11,397 bases of DNA from Streptomyces sp. NBS 14/10 (GCF_002224125.1 NZ_NCSM01000048.1:31884-43280), one strand, 5' to 3'; shown: positions 1 to 6,956, numbered from the stretch's first letter. The notes: generated by a model from the sequence alone, not told the origin. Made by a program: numbers and translations.

Positions 1-2
1 GT

Positions 3-43
3 CGGGACGACAGGATTTGAACCTGCGACCCCTTGACCCCCAG
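3..43 (-). other. 3' half of tRNA-Pro(GGG), putative att site remnant
   Basis: Read on the minus strand, this is a tRNA from the anticodon loop (CTGGGGG, anticodon GGG, at 43-37) through the 3' anticodon stem (TCAAG), a five-base variable loop, a T arm (GCAGG-TTCAAAT-CCTGT) and the 3' acceptor strand CGTCCCG plus discriminator A. The 5' half is missing. Bases 44 onward contain neither a CTTGA strand to close the anticodon stem, nor a D arm, nor a 5' CGGGACG acceptor strand. A 3' half starting at the anticodon is the usual footprint left when an integrative element of the pSAM2 type recombines into a tRNA gene, so I infer an attL/attR. The alternative is a tRNA pseudogene made by rearrangement. 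Confidence 0.72.
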
Positions 44-172
44 CCGGGTGCCAATTTCTCATCGTTTGCGTCACTTTAAGACTCTCGCTGCCCTGAAGCG
101 CCGTCAAGGCCCTTACAACGCCGTACGCCCCATCTGTCAAGTGCCACGCCGGAGCGCATCACCCGATCCCAG

Positions 173-1675
173 CTAATGGTTATTGCGTCCATACATCGTG
201 GCAAGGTCGATCAAGTGGACGTCATCACGGCGAGCGGCCATCTCGCGGAGCGGCGGGGTGAAGCCGTGCTGGGAGAACAAGGCCAGGGCGGCATCGGCAC
301 TGTCATGGCCTTGAGAATCCAGAACGGTGCGGATGCGCTCCAGGCGTTCCAGGTCTTCCACACCACGGCGTCGGACGGTCGCCTTGGCCTCGCCGAGCAG
401 GGCGATGCGCGCCTTGGGGGTGCGCGGCTTGTCGCCAGGGGTGAGGGCGACGACATCGAGTTCGTGTTTGGCGCGTGCCTCGGTGTCATGGATGTCGGTG
501 GTGCCAACCGCTCCGGCGGTGATGCCGGCTTCGTCGGCGGCATAGAGCCGCACCCAGTCGCGGGCGAGTTCTTCGAAGTGGGGGCCGAGGATCTGCGAGG
601 CGAAGGTGGGGACAGCCGCCTGCCACACCTGCTGGCCTTCGCGGCGCTCGAGCAGGTCGGTGTAGGGGACGGTGATCAGCTGGTTGAAGCGGATGATCGG
701 GTCGGCCACGGTGATGGTGGGCTTGCGCTGGCGCAGCAGGTCGTCCTCGCGGCGCAGGTAACCGGAGGAGAGGAGGACATCAAGGATGTGGGCGAGGGCG
801 GTGCGTTCGCGTCCGATGAGTCCGCCGATCTTGCTGGGGGTGGTGGCTCCGGCCGCGACGGCGGAGAGGACCTCGTAGTAGACGACGCGGTTGGTGATCC
901 GCGGGTCCTCGCGGAGCAGGTACTCCGTCTCGTTGCGGGTGAACAGGCCGAGGTCGATGTCGAAGAGGTTGTCCACGACCCAGTCACCAAAACCGCCGAT
1001 ACCGGCCGGCGGATCGTCTTGCACCAACTGCCGGTAGCCCGGGGCCCCGCCGAGGACCGCGTGCAGGTGGAAGGCCAGCTGCGGGTCGTCGATGCCCCAC
1101 AGCGCGGCGGCCTGCCGGTAGCTGAAGGGGCCCAGCCGCATGTCCAGTACGGCACGGCCGCGCAGCGGTTTGGTGCCCGAGAGCAGCTCGTGCATCACCG
1201 ACATCGCCGACCCGCACAGGATGAGGCGTCCGCCGGGGGCCCTGTCGGCCTGCGAGCTGTCGTACAGGTGCTGGAGCAGCGAGGGCAGCTGCGGGCTGTG
1301 GGTGAGCAGGTACGGGAATTCGTCGATCACCAGCAGCGGGGCGACGCCGGCTTCAGCGCGCCGGGCCACCACCTGAAGCGCCGTGGTGAGGATCTGCTCC
1401 CAGTCATCGAGTCGGACCGCGCTCTCGGGCAGGCCGGCGTGCCGCGCGATGGCGGCGCAGAATCGGTGCTGCGCCGCGCGCGTTCCCTCTTCCTGGACCG
1501 CCGTGATGTACATGCCACCCGCAACATCGCACAGGGCACGCAGCAGGAAGGACTTGCCGTGACGGCGGCGCCCGGAGACCAGGCCGATGCGCAGCGGCTG
1601 CCCTCCCCGCTCAAGGAAACGCACCAGCGCCGCCCACTGCGCGTCGCGGTCGAGCACATGCCCTGGTTTCTCCAT
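173..1675 (-). CDS. ATP-binding protein: AAA/P-loop ATPase with DUF234-like nuclease-fold C-terminus
   Basis: This 500-residue protein is intact and looks cytoplasmic. Walker A is GRRRHGKS (about residues 35-42) and Walker B is LLVIDEF (about 114-120). A GSAMSVM sensor-like segment follows near 155. A winged-helix-like region lies at about 265-330, and a C-terminal segment at about 395-435 has HELDVVAL followed by LLGEAKA. The spacing fits the D...ExK core of the PD-(D/E)xK-fold DUF234 domain. The family (archaeal-type ATPase_2 plus DUF234) is common in actinomycete accessory DNA and its substrate is not established. The ATG start is supported by GGAG at 1682-1685 on the minus strand, seven bases upstream. 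The gene stands alone beside the tRNA remnant, so it may be cargo of the element that used that att site. GC-rich coding with no frame breaks argues that it is functional. Any defence or DNA-repair role is inference. Confidence 0.85.
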   Translation of the reverse strand: MEKPGHVLDRDAQWAALVRFLERGGQPLRIGLVSGRRRHGKSFLLRALCDVAGGMYITAVQEEGTRAAQHRFCAAIARHAGLPESAVRLDDWEQILTTALQVVARRAEAGVAPLLVIDEFPYLLTHSPQLPSLLQHLYDSSQADRAPGGRLILCGSAMSVMHELLSGTKPLRGRAVLDMRLGPFSYRQAAALWGIDDPQLAFHLHAVLGGAPGYRQLVQDDPPAGIGGFGDWVVDNLFDIDLGLFTRNETEYLLREDPRITNRVVYYEVLSAVAAGATTPSKIGGLIGRERTALAHILDVLLSSGYLRREDDLLRQRKPTITVADPIIRFNQLITVPYTDLLERREGQQVWQAAVPTFASQILGPHFEELARDWVRLYAADEAGITAGAVGTTDIHDTEARAKHELDVVALTPGDKPRTPKARIALLGEAKATVRRRGVEDLERLERIRTVLDSQGHDSADAALALFSQHGFTPPLREMAARRDDVHLIDLATMYGRNNH

Positions 1676-1710
1676 GCTCGTCTCCAGAGAGGCCTACACG
1701 AACTCTACGG

Positions 1711-1760
1711 AATCAGTATAGCTCGATTTATACAAAACTCGATGGGGCACGGCTATACCG
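1711..1760 (-). promoter_or_regulatory. A/T-rich promoter/operator region of the ATPase gene
   Basis: This short A/T-rich island upstream of the ATPase start contrasts with the G/C-rich surroundings. On the minus strand TATACT (1720-1715) is a good -10 match. ATCGAG occurs twice, 16 bases apart (1743-1738 and 1727-1722), with the upstream copy at roughly -35 distance. A perfect 7-base inverted repeat, GTATAGC (1716-1722) and GCTATAC (1752-1758), brackets the promoter-like sequence and could be an operator. No regulator for it is visible in the window. Confidence 0.4.
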
Positions 1761-1772
1761 GACTGAACGCCA

Positions 1773-2745
1773 CTGCTGCTGCGACTGGCCTACCTGGGAG
1801 TGACCAACGCGTTCGCGCTGCTGCGTCTGCTGCCGATGAGCGGCAGAAAGAAGGACATCGAGATACTCGTGCTCCGCCACCAGCTGCTGGTCCTGCAGCG
1901 TCAGATCGGCAAGCCGGCCTCCACCGGCAGCGACCGTGCCATCCTCACCGGCCTGCTCCACCACCTCCCCAAAGACAGACTGCGGCACCTTCTGCTCCTG
2001 GTCCGCCCCGACACAGTGTTGCGCTGGCATCGTGAACTACTCAGGCGACGCCATGCCGCGACTTGCGCACCCAGGTGACGCGGACGCCCACGCACCATCC
2101 GCTCGATCCGCGCCCTGGTCCTGCGCCTGGCCAGGGAGAATGCCTCGTGGGGATATCGCCGGATCCACGGCGAACTCGCAGCGCTGGGGATCAAGGTCGC
2201 CGCCTCCACGGTCTGGGAGATCCTCCGCGAGCACGGCATCCCACCCGCACCCGCACGGCAGAACACCACCTGGCCGACTTCCTCCGCAGCCAGGCCTAAG
2301 CTCTACTCGCCTGCGATCGCTTCGAAGTCTGCACAATGACCGGAGCGCGCCTCCTACGTCTTCGCCGCCATCGAGCACACCACCCGGCGCATCCGGATCC
2401 TCGGCGCCACCGCAGACTGGATCGTGCAGCTCGGACGCAACCTCCTCATGGACCTCGAAGACGCAGACAGCAAGACGAAGTTCCTGATTCGAGACCGCGA
2501 CTCGAAGTTCACATCCGCCTTCGACGCCCTGATGACCGACGCCTGCGTGAAGGTCGCCACCACCGGCATTCGAGTACCGCGGATGAACGCGCTCATGGAG
2601 CGCTGGATACAGACCTGCCGCGCGGAACTGCTGGACCGGACCTTGATCTGGAACCAGAGCCACCTCCTGCACACCCTGCGCGAGTACGAGGCCTTCTACA
2701 ACGAGCCGCCCGCACAGAGCCCTGGCACAAGCCACGCGCCGCCCT
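1773..2745 (+). pseudogene. Degraded DDE (rve) transposase, IS481/IS3-like, copy 1
   Basis: The translated pieces match a single-ORF integrase-core transposase of about 350 residues that occurs several times in this window. The N-terminus reads LLLRLAYLGVTNAF, followed by a helix-turn-helix region and the rve domain. D1 is in LLACDRF, D2 in LIRDRDSKF and E in MNALMERWIQ. It is heavily broken: an in-frame TGA at 2076-2078 (an apparent CGA to TGA change compared with the piece at 8658-8894), a one-base loss near 2273, a TAA at 2297-2299, a one-base gain near 2353 and a two-base loss near 2705. The usual GTG start is CTG and no terminal repeat is visible on the left, so it is truncated there. 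Its 3' end abuts an oppositely oriented transposase fragment. It cannot make a functional protein. Confidence 0.85.
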
Positions 2746-3069
2746 GGTCGGTGGTCGCCCGGTCCGAGCACGCCGCGCACTGTAGTCCCATTTCGCCGCG
2801 ATGAACCTGCGATGCCAGGCCAGCAAGGTGCCCGGCGTGACCGGGAAGACCTCGCGCCACCTGTAGCGGGGTATCAAGCTCGACAGCGCAGCCAGCCAGA
2901 ACCGATCAACAGGCTCATACCGGACCCGGCCGCTGATCTGACGACGCAACACCGCGTTCTCGTGCCGCAACACGAGCAACTCCGCATCCTTCGTGGCCTC
3001 GCTGCGCAGCAGCATCCGAGGGATGGACAGCAGCATGCGAACGACCTTGTACACCAGTGAGACGGTCAC
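2746..3069 (-). pseudogene. N-terminal fragment of a second DDE transposase type (type B)
   Basis: An uninterrupted frame of about 108 residues starts at GTG 3069 with VTVSLVYKVVRMLL. It continues through LRHENAVLRRQISGRVRYEP, DRFWLAALSSLIP and PGTLLAWHRR to a GRPPT hinge, where homology stops. This is the N-terminal helix-turn-helix part of the Streptomyces integrase-core transposases. The catalytic rve domain is entirely missing. The break at about 2746 coincides with the 3' end of copy 1, so one element was inserted into or recombined with the other. The matching piece at 3595-3765 lies in the opposite orientation. Confidence 0.82.
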
Positions 3070-3119
3070 GCGAACATGCTGCCGGCTCGAGACCGAATAC
3101 CGGACGTCACCTGCAGCGA

Positions 3120-3308
3120 CGACTTTCCGAGCCCCACAGGATACCAGAGCACGAGATCGCCGGGTCTCGTGTCGAGCCCCCGTGCGCCCGACGCCGACGC
3201 CCGGCCGGCGTCGGGCCCTTCGGCCGTATACGCGCCACTGGACAACGCCACGTCCGCCACACCGGCTCCGGCCATGGTCGACCATGCAAAGAAATGTCTG
3301 CGGTCCAT
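3120..3308 (-). pseudogene. Truncated N-terminus of a Tat-exported protein, possibly GH95-like
   Basis: On the minus strand the frame from ATG 3308 begins MDRRHFFAWSTMAGAG and continues through an Ala/Gly-rich hydrophobic stretch. That is a twin-arginine signal peptide (RRHFF then a weak h-region). About 50 residues in, the frame reads RPGDLVLWYP. An LxLWY segment just after the signal resembles the start of secreted glycoside hydrolase family 95 alpha-fucosidase-like proteins, but this assignment is weak. The frame then runs into DNA belonging to the neighbouring type B transposase fragment, so the gene is cut off. No strong Shine-Dalgarno is visible. I read it as an exported-enzyme gene destroyed by an insertion. 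Confidence 0.45.
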
Positions 3309-3594
3309 GCCAACAGCTTCAACTCATAGGATGTCTGTTGTCGACGGGCAGGCCCAACTTCCGACGGTTTTCGATACCGGACCTACCCGCCGCCCCCTTC
3401 CGCAGCACGGCTCAACACGATGACCACGAACCTCACTACAGAGAAAATCGCAGGTGAGTGCCGCTTCGGGTTGGCTCCTCCATATCGACGGATACCGCAC
3501 CGCCGACTCCACGGCCGCACTCGGTGGAGCGCTTGCGCCGCTTCGCGACGATCAGTGAATGACCGGATGTTTGCCGGGCTGGCAGCGTACCCAC
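3309..3594. other. Stretch with no recognisable gene
   Basis: Short frames exist on both strands but none has a domain, a convincing RBS or a consistent third-position G/C pattern. The right part (from about 3555) aligns loosely with the sequence upstream of the other type B transposase fragment: both share GGCAGC about 20 bases before the GTG. It is therefore probably IS leader DNA. The rest may be the old upstream region of the Tat-signal fragment. Confidence 0.4.
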
Positions 3595-3765
3595 GTGAAC
3601 GTCTCGCTGGTGTACAAGATCGTCCGCAAGTTCCCGTCCATCCCCCAGGTACTGCTGCGCAGCGAGGCGACGGAGGACGCGGAGTTGCTCGCGTTGCGGC
3701 ACGAGAACACGGCACTGCGTCGTCAGATCAGTGGCTGGGCCGGTATGAGCTGTTGACCGGTTTGC
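3595..3765 (+). pseudogene. N-terminal fragment of type B transposase, second copy, frameshifted
   Basis: The frame starts at GTG 3595 with VNVSLVYKIVRKF and continues to LLALRHENTALRRQISG, closely matching the minus-strand fragment at 2746-3069. After QISG the frame is lost by a one-base deletion. The remaining match (RYE...VDRF) is only seen after shifting frames twice, near 3741 and 3751. Homology ends at about 3765, where an aminotransferase remnant begins. The two type B pieces are inverted relative to each other, about 530 bases apart. Confidence 0.78.
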
Positions 3766-3771
3766 CGAAGC

Positions 3772-3948
3772 CGGTGGTGCGGGCCAGGGCACCGTGGTGG
3801 ACACTGTGTCGCCGAGAACGTGCGCCACCTCCTTCCACTCGGTGAGTGACATCGTGAGCGGTGGGAGCAGCTTCAGCACGTGTCCCTGTCCGGAGGTCTC
3901 GGCCACGGTCCCGGTGCGGAACAGGGCCCGCTGGGACCCCGTCGGCGA
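3772..3948 (-). pseudogene. C-terminal fragment of a class III (PLP) aminotransferase
   Basis: The minus-strand frame reads [14 protein letters not shown], then [17 protein letters not shown] and HVLGDTVSTT. The ETSG...LKLLPPLT pattern is the characteristic C-terminal segment of class III aminotransferases, and the ETSG form is typical of the diaminobutyrate/ectoine-type branch. The catalytic lysine and most of the PLP-binding domain are absent, so this is only the last ~55 residues. The upstream end meets the NRPS remnant at about 3948 and the downstream end meets the type B transposase remnant, with no stop of its own. Diaminobutyrate-type transaminases often accompany NRPS pathways, so the two remnants may come from one lost cluster. 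That link is inference. Confidence 0.6.
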
Positions 3949-4455
3949 ACCTCGAGCGGCTACCTCGGCCAGGAGGAGCTGACCGCCCAGCGCTTCGTGG
4001 CGGACCCGTTCACGGCGGCGTCATGTACCGCGGAGGCGACCCGGGTCGCCTCCGCCCGGACGGCCGACTCGAACACCTCGGGCGGATCGACCGCCAGATC
4101 AAGAGCCGCGACTTCCGGATCGAGCTGGCCGAGATCCGCTCGCTCCTGCTGGAGGCGGACGTGCGCACAGCGGCCGTCGTGGTGCGTCGCGACGACCCGG
4201 CCGACGCGGGACACCGAGCCTGTCACCGACGATGACGGCCTTGCCAAGCGGCTGAGGGAGATCTGGAGGGAAGTGCTGGGCGTGTCGGTCGGTCTGGACG
4301 ACGACTTCTTCGAGCTGGGCGGCAACTCCCTGCTCGCCGTCCGGATAGGCGCCGCACTGCGCGCGCACGGCCTGCCGTCGCTGCGGCTGCGGGAGCTGTA
4401 CCGCCATCCGCCCCTCCGGGACACAGTCGGGAGCCTCACGCGTTCGGGCAACTGA
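3949..4455 (+). pseudogene. NRPS C-terminal remnant: adenylation subdomain plus thiolation (PCP) domain
   Basis: The frame from about 3949 reads [18 protein letters not shown] (adenylation core A6 region). After a frameshift near 4012-4022 it continues [20 protein letters not shown] (A7, where the usual YRTGDL is altered) and [19 protein letters not shown] (A8, with the RGFRI glycine changed to Asp). A second shift near 4210, with loss of the A9-A10 region, restores the first frame for a carrier domain. LDDDFFELGGNSLLAVRI has the phosphopantetheine-accepting Ser at 4327-4329. The frame stops with TGA at 4453. No condensation or thioesterase part is present. The carrier domain is well preserved, but the adenylation portion is broken and 5' truncated, so the product is not functional. 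Confidence 0.85.
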
Positions 4456-4470
4456 CCCTCACCGGTCGCC

Positions 4471-4501
4471 TCGGAGACGGTGGCGCGCTCACCGCCTCCG
4501 A
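4471..4501 (+). terminator. Stem-loop terminator after the NRPS remnant
   Basis: TCGGAGACGGTG (4471-4482) pairs with CACCGCCTCCGA (4490-4501) around a 7-base loop. The stem is 12 positions with one A/C mismatch. It starts 16 bases after the NRPS stop codon. No T-run follows, as is usual for high-GC actinomycete terminators. Confidence 0.6.
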
Positions 4502-4634
4502 CGGGCGTGGCCCGCCCACTCGGGTTCTCCCATCGGCAGCGGCCGTCTCACCGGGCAACGCGTTGTCTTACGGACTCGTGACGTGGTGGGCACGGTCCCG
4601 TGGGGTGGCGGGTGTGTCGCCCTACCGTGGGCGC

Positions 4635-5276
4635 GTGCGTGTATTGGTCACCGGCGGTGCCGGTTTCATCGGGTCCCATGTCGTCGAGGCGCTCCAGGCG
4701 CGCGGGCACGAGCCCGTCGTGTTCGACACGAGCGAGGACGTGGGTGCGGACGTGCGGGACCGGGACGCTGTGGTGCCCGCCCTGTCCGGGGTGGGCGCCG
4801 GTGTGCCACCAGGCCGCGATGGTCGGGCTCGGTACCGGGTTCGCCGACGCGGCGGCGCAACGTGTACGCCACGACCAAACTCGCCCAGGAGCACCTGGCC
4901 GCCGCGTGGGCGCGGTCGACGGGCGGGGCGGCTGTGTCGTTGCGCTACCACAACGTGTACGGGCCCCGGATGCCCCGGGACACACCGTACGCCGGGGTCG
5001 CCTCCTTCTTCCGTTCGGCGCTCGCCCGGGGTGAGGCCCCGCGCGTGTTCGAGGACGGCCGGCAGCGGCGGGACTTCGTGCACGTGCGGGACGTGGCGGC
5101 GGCCAATGCGACAGCCCTGGAGGCCGATGTGGCCGTCGGCGTGCTCACTGCGTACAACACCGGCAGCGGCGAGCCGCACACGGTCGGCGAGATGGCGTCG
5201 GCGCTGGCCGTGGCGTACGGCGGGCCCGAGCCGGTCGTGACCGGGGAGCACCGGCTGGGGGACGTGCGGCTCATCT
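4635..5276 (+). pseudogene. NAD-dependent epimerase/dehydratase (SDR) pseudogene
   Basis: The frame starts at GTG 4635 with VRVLVTGGAGFIGSHVVEAL, the GxxGxxG dinucleotide-binding motif of extended SDR sugar-nucleotide epimerases. At about 4800 it shifts to a second frame carrying VCHQAAMVGLGTGFADAA. At about 4857 it jumps to a third frame beginning NVYATTKLAQEH (the YxxxK catalytic pair, 4865-4879). That frame continues with LRYHNVYGPRMPRDTPYAG, DFVHVRDVAAAN and TGSGEPHTVGEM up to LGDVR. Between the second and third pieces the segment that normally carries the catalytic Ser/Thr (about 80-90 residues in this family) is missing. The C-terminal ~40 residues after LGDVR are also lost. The two frameshifts and two deletions make it non-functional. 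Confidence 0.85.
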
Positions 5277-5438
5277 CTTTGCCGTCCACCTCCACCCACA
5301 AGGCGTACGGTGGGAACGCGCTTCCCTGGCCGCCCCGGACGGTCCCCCACTGTGGGTCTCCGACGCCGCGTACACACCGACTTACGACCGACCCGACCCG
5401 ACCTGCCGTCAACCAACCCGCGCCACCGGAATCAACGG
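5277..5438. other. Unassigned junction DNA between epimerase remnant and LysR gene
   Basis: After the epimerase homology ends, one plus-strand frame (from 5272) reads HLFAVHLHPQGVRWER and later PPLWVSDAAYTPTYDRP. It has good third-position G/C bias but no start codon and no family I recognise. It may be an internal scrap of another gene. It could equally be chance in GC-rich DNA. Confidence 0.25.
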
Positions 5439-6359
5439 TCAACGCTCTGTCACTGTTTGGTCGTCGGCAGGATGTGTGGTGGTCTCGGATGTTGCGGTGA
5501 AGGCGTGCACGAGGGGGCGGTCGTCTCCTTGGCGGGTGGCCATGAGGATCCGGCTCACGTGCGGAGGTCCGTCGAGTTCGAGCCTCCGGGCGCCTGGTGG
5601 GAGCGGTGTCGTGACGCTGTGGGGAGCGATGGTGACGCCGAGGCCGGCGGCGACGAGCATGATGATGGTGTGCCAGTGTGAGCACTCCTGCGCGACCTGG
5701 ACGTCGATACCGGCGTCTCGCATCGGCTGCGTGTTCATGTCGAACGCGTGAGGTCCCGCTGACCGTGGGAAAAGGATCAGCGGGTCGGCCGCCAGCGCCG
5801 TCGCTGCCACATGGTCACCCTGCGCGGCAGGGTGCTCTGCCGGAACGACGGCGACGAACCGTTCCGTTGCCAGCGGGGACAGGGTGATGCCGTCCCGCTC
5901 CTCGGCGTCCCGGACGATCCCGACGTCGGCCGTGCCCCGCTCCAGGGCGGTCAGCACATCGACGGTGAAGCCGTCATGGAGTTTGACCTGGACGTCCGGG
6001 CGGATGCGGGAGAACGCGCGGAGCCGCTCGCTCACGATCGCGGCGGCCGAGGTGATGAAGGCGACATCGAGGCGGCCTGCCTCGCCGCGGCCGACACGGC
6101 CCGCTTCATCCAGGTCGGCGGCAAGACGGCCCAGAAGGTCCCTCGCCCGTGGCTGGAACGCCGCTCCTGCGTCCGTGAGGCGGACGCTTCGAGAGTTCCT
6201 CCGCAGCAGCTCGACGTCGACGATCTTCTCAAGCTGCCTGATCTGCTGGGACAGGGCCGGCTGGGCGATGTGCAGTCGCTGGGCGGCACGGCCGAAGTGG
6301 AGCTCCTCGGCCACGGCCAGGAAGTACCGCAGATGGCGAAGCTCGATGCGCTGATCCAT
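5439..6359 (-). CDS. LysR-family transcriptional regulator
   Basis: An intact protein of 306 residues, the normal LysR length. The N-terminal winged HTH is LRHLRYFLAVAEELHFGRAA followed by LHIAQPALSQQIRQLE (about residues 8-45). The effector-binding domain (about 92-295) includes GRLDVAFITSAA, LERGTADVGIVRD and GLGVTIAPHSV. The ATG start at 6359 has only a weak GGA five bases upstream. The gene is transcribed away from the GNAT gene at 6459 across a 99-base spacer. By the usual LysR arrangement it probably controls that gene and itself. The ligand cannot be deduced. There are no frame breaks, in contrast to the genes on its 3' side. Confidence 0.92.
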   Translation of the reverse strand: MDQRIELRHLRYFLAVAEELHFGRAAQRLHIAQPALSQQIRQLEKIVDVELLRRNSRSVRLTDAGAAFQPRARDLLGRLAADLDEAGRVGRGEAGRLDVAFITSAAAIVSERLRAFSRIRPDVQVKLHDGFTVDVLTALERGTADVGIVRDAEERDGITLSPLATERFVAVVPAEHPAAQGDHVAATALAADPLILFPRSAGPHAFDMNTQPMRDAGIDVQVAQECSHWHTIIMLVAAGLGVTIAPHSVTTPLPPGARRLELDGPPHVSRILMATRQGDDRPLVHAFTATSETTTHPADDQTVTER

Positions 6360-6379
6360 AGGTCCAGCTTATTGATGTC

Positions 6380-6410
6380 TTGCAATCTTTGTATTGGACG
6401 TATGGGTCAA
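6380..6410. promoter_or_regulatory. Divergent promoter region with LysR-type dyad
   Basis: The spacer between the divergent LysR and GNAT genes contains CAAT-N6-ATTG (6383-6396), a short dyad within an A/T-richer stretch. LysR proteins typically bind such partial dyads (T-N11-A type). TTGCAA (6380-6385) on the plus strand and TTGACC (6410-6405) on the minus strand are possible -35 elements, but convincing -10 partners are not clear. This is a candidate site by position and symmetry only. Confidence 0.4.
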
Positions 6411-6458
6411 CCAGAACGGAGGCTGAGGGGACGCCGCACCGAAAAGGAAGCCCGCCTG

Positions 6459-6950
6459 ATGCCGTCCGCCTCCTCCGCCCCGACCATCTCCTCGATTGCC
6501 TCCCAGAGCGACGCCGCTGCGTTCCGCGTGCTGAACGAGGAGTGGATCTCGCGTCTGTTCACCCTGGAGGAAGAGGACCGTGCCGTCCTCGGAGATCCGT
6601 TCGGCCACATCGTCGGCCCGGGCGGCGACGTTCTCCTCGCACGCGACCCGGGCACCGGCGCTGTGGTCGGGTGCGTGGCGCTCCTGGCCCACCCGGACGC
6701 GGTGTTCGAGCTGGCGAAGATGGCGGTGGCGCCCGCCGCGCAGGGACGAGGCATCGGCCGCCAACTCGTTGCCGCAGCGATCGACCGAGCCCGCGCACTG
6801 GGCGCGGCCCGGGTGTTCCTCGGCACGAACAGCAAGCTCAGCCCCGCCATCCACCTCTATGAGGAGGCAGGGTTCGTCAGGATCCCCCGCGACCGGCTCC
6901 CCGTGGCCGACTACTACGCACGTGCGGACGTCCCGATGGAACTGATGTGA
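6459..6950 (+). CDS. GNAT-family N-acetyltransferase
   Basis: A protein of 163 residues, typical for a single-domain GNAT. ATG 6459 is chosen because AAGGAAG lies eight bases upstream (6444-6450). Earlier in-frame codons run back into the antisense of the LysR gene and have no RBS. The acetyl-CoA-binding motif A is visible as LAKMAVAPAAQGRGIGRQLV (Q-x-x-G-x-G/A core QGRGIG, about residues 87-106), followed by motif B SPAIHLYEEAGFVRI. It would transfer an acetyl group from acetyl-CoA to an amine. The substrate is unknown. It is divergent from the LysR regulator, its likely controller, and ends with a stem-loop. Confidence 0.9.
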   Translation: MPSASSAPTISSIASQSDAAAFRVLNEEWISRLFTLEEEDRAVLGDPFGHIVGPGGDVLLARDPGTGAVVGCVALLAHPDAVFELAKMAVAPAAQGRGIGRQLVAAAIDRARALGAARVFLGTNSKLSPAIHLYEEAGFVRIPRDRLPVADYYARADVPMELM

Positions 6951-6956
6951 CCAGGC

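Noticed and set aside
1..77. A complete tRNA-Pro gene
   Set aside because: The 5' acceptor strand, D arm and 5' anticodon strand are absent from 44-77 on the minus strand, so only the 3' half can be supported.
176..2035. A very long open frame on the plus strand opposite the ATPase
   Set aside because: It is the antisense shadow of the ATPase gene. It is Gly/Val/Gln-rich with no domain and runs on into IS DNA, whereas the minus strand has Walker motifs, a start codon and an RBS.
3076..3423. A plus-strand frame of ~115 residues in the Tat-fragment region
   Set aside because: No domain or RBS is visible. It overlaps antisense the more plausible Tat-signal frame and the IS leader.
3420..3845. 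A plus-strand frame starting MTTNLTTEKIAGE
   Set aside because: The start resembles small peptide or MbtH-like N-termini, but no family features follow and the rest is out-of-frame transposase DNA.
5811..6458. A ~379-residue version of the GNAT protein starting upstream
   Set aside because: The extra N-terminus is the antisense of the LysR gene and has no RBS. ATG 6459 with AAGGAAG upstream gives a normal GNAT length.
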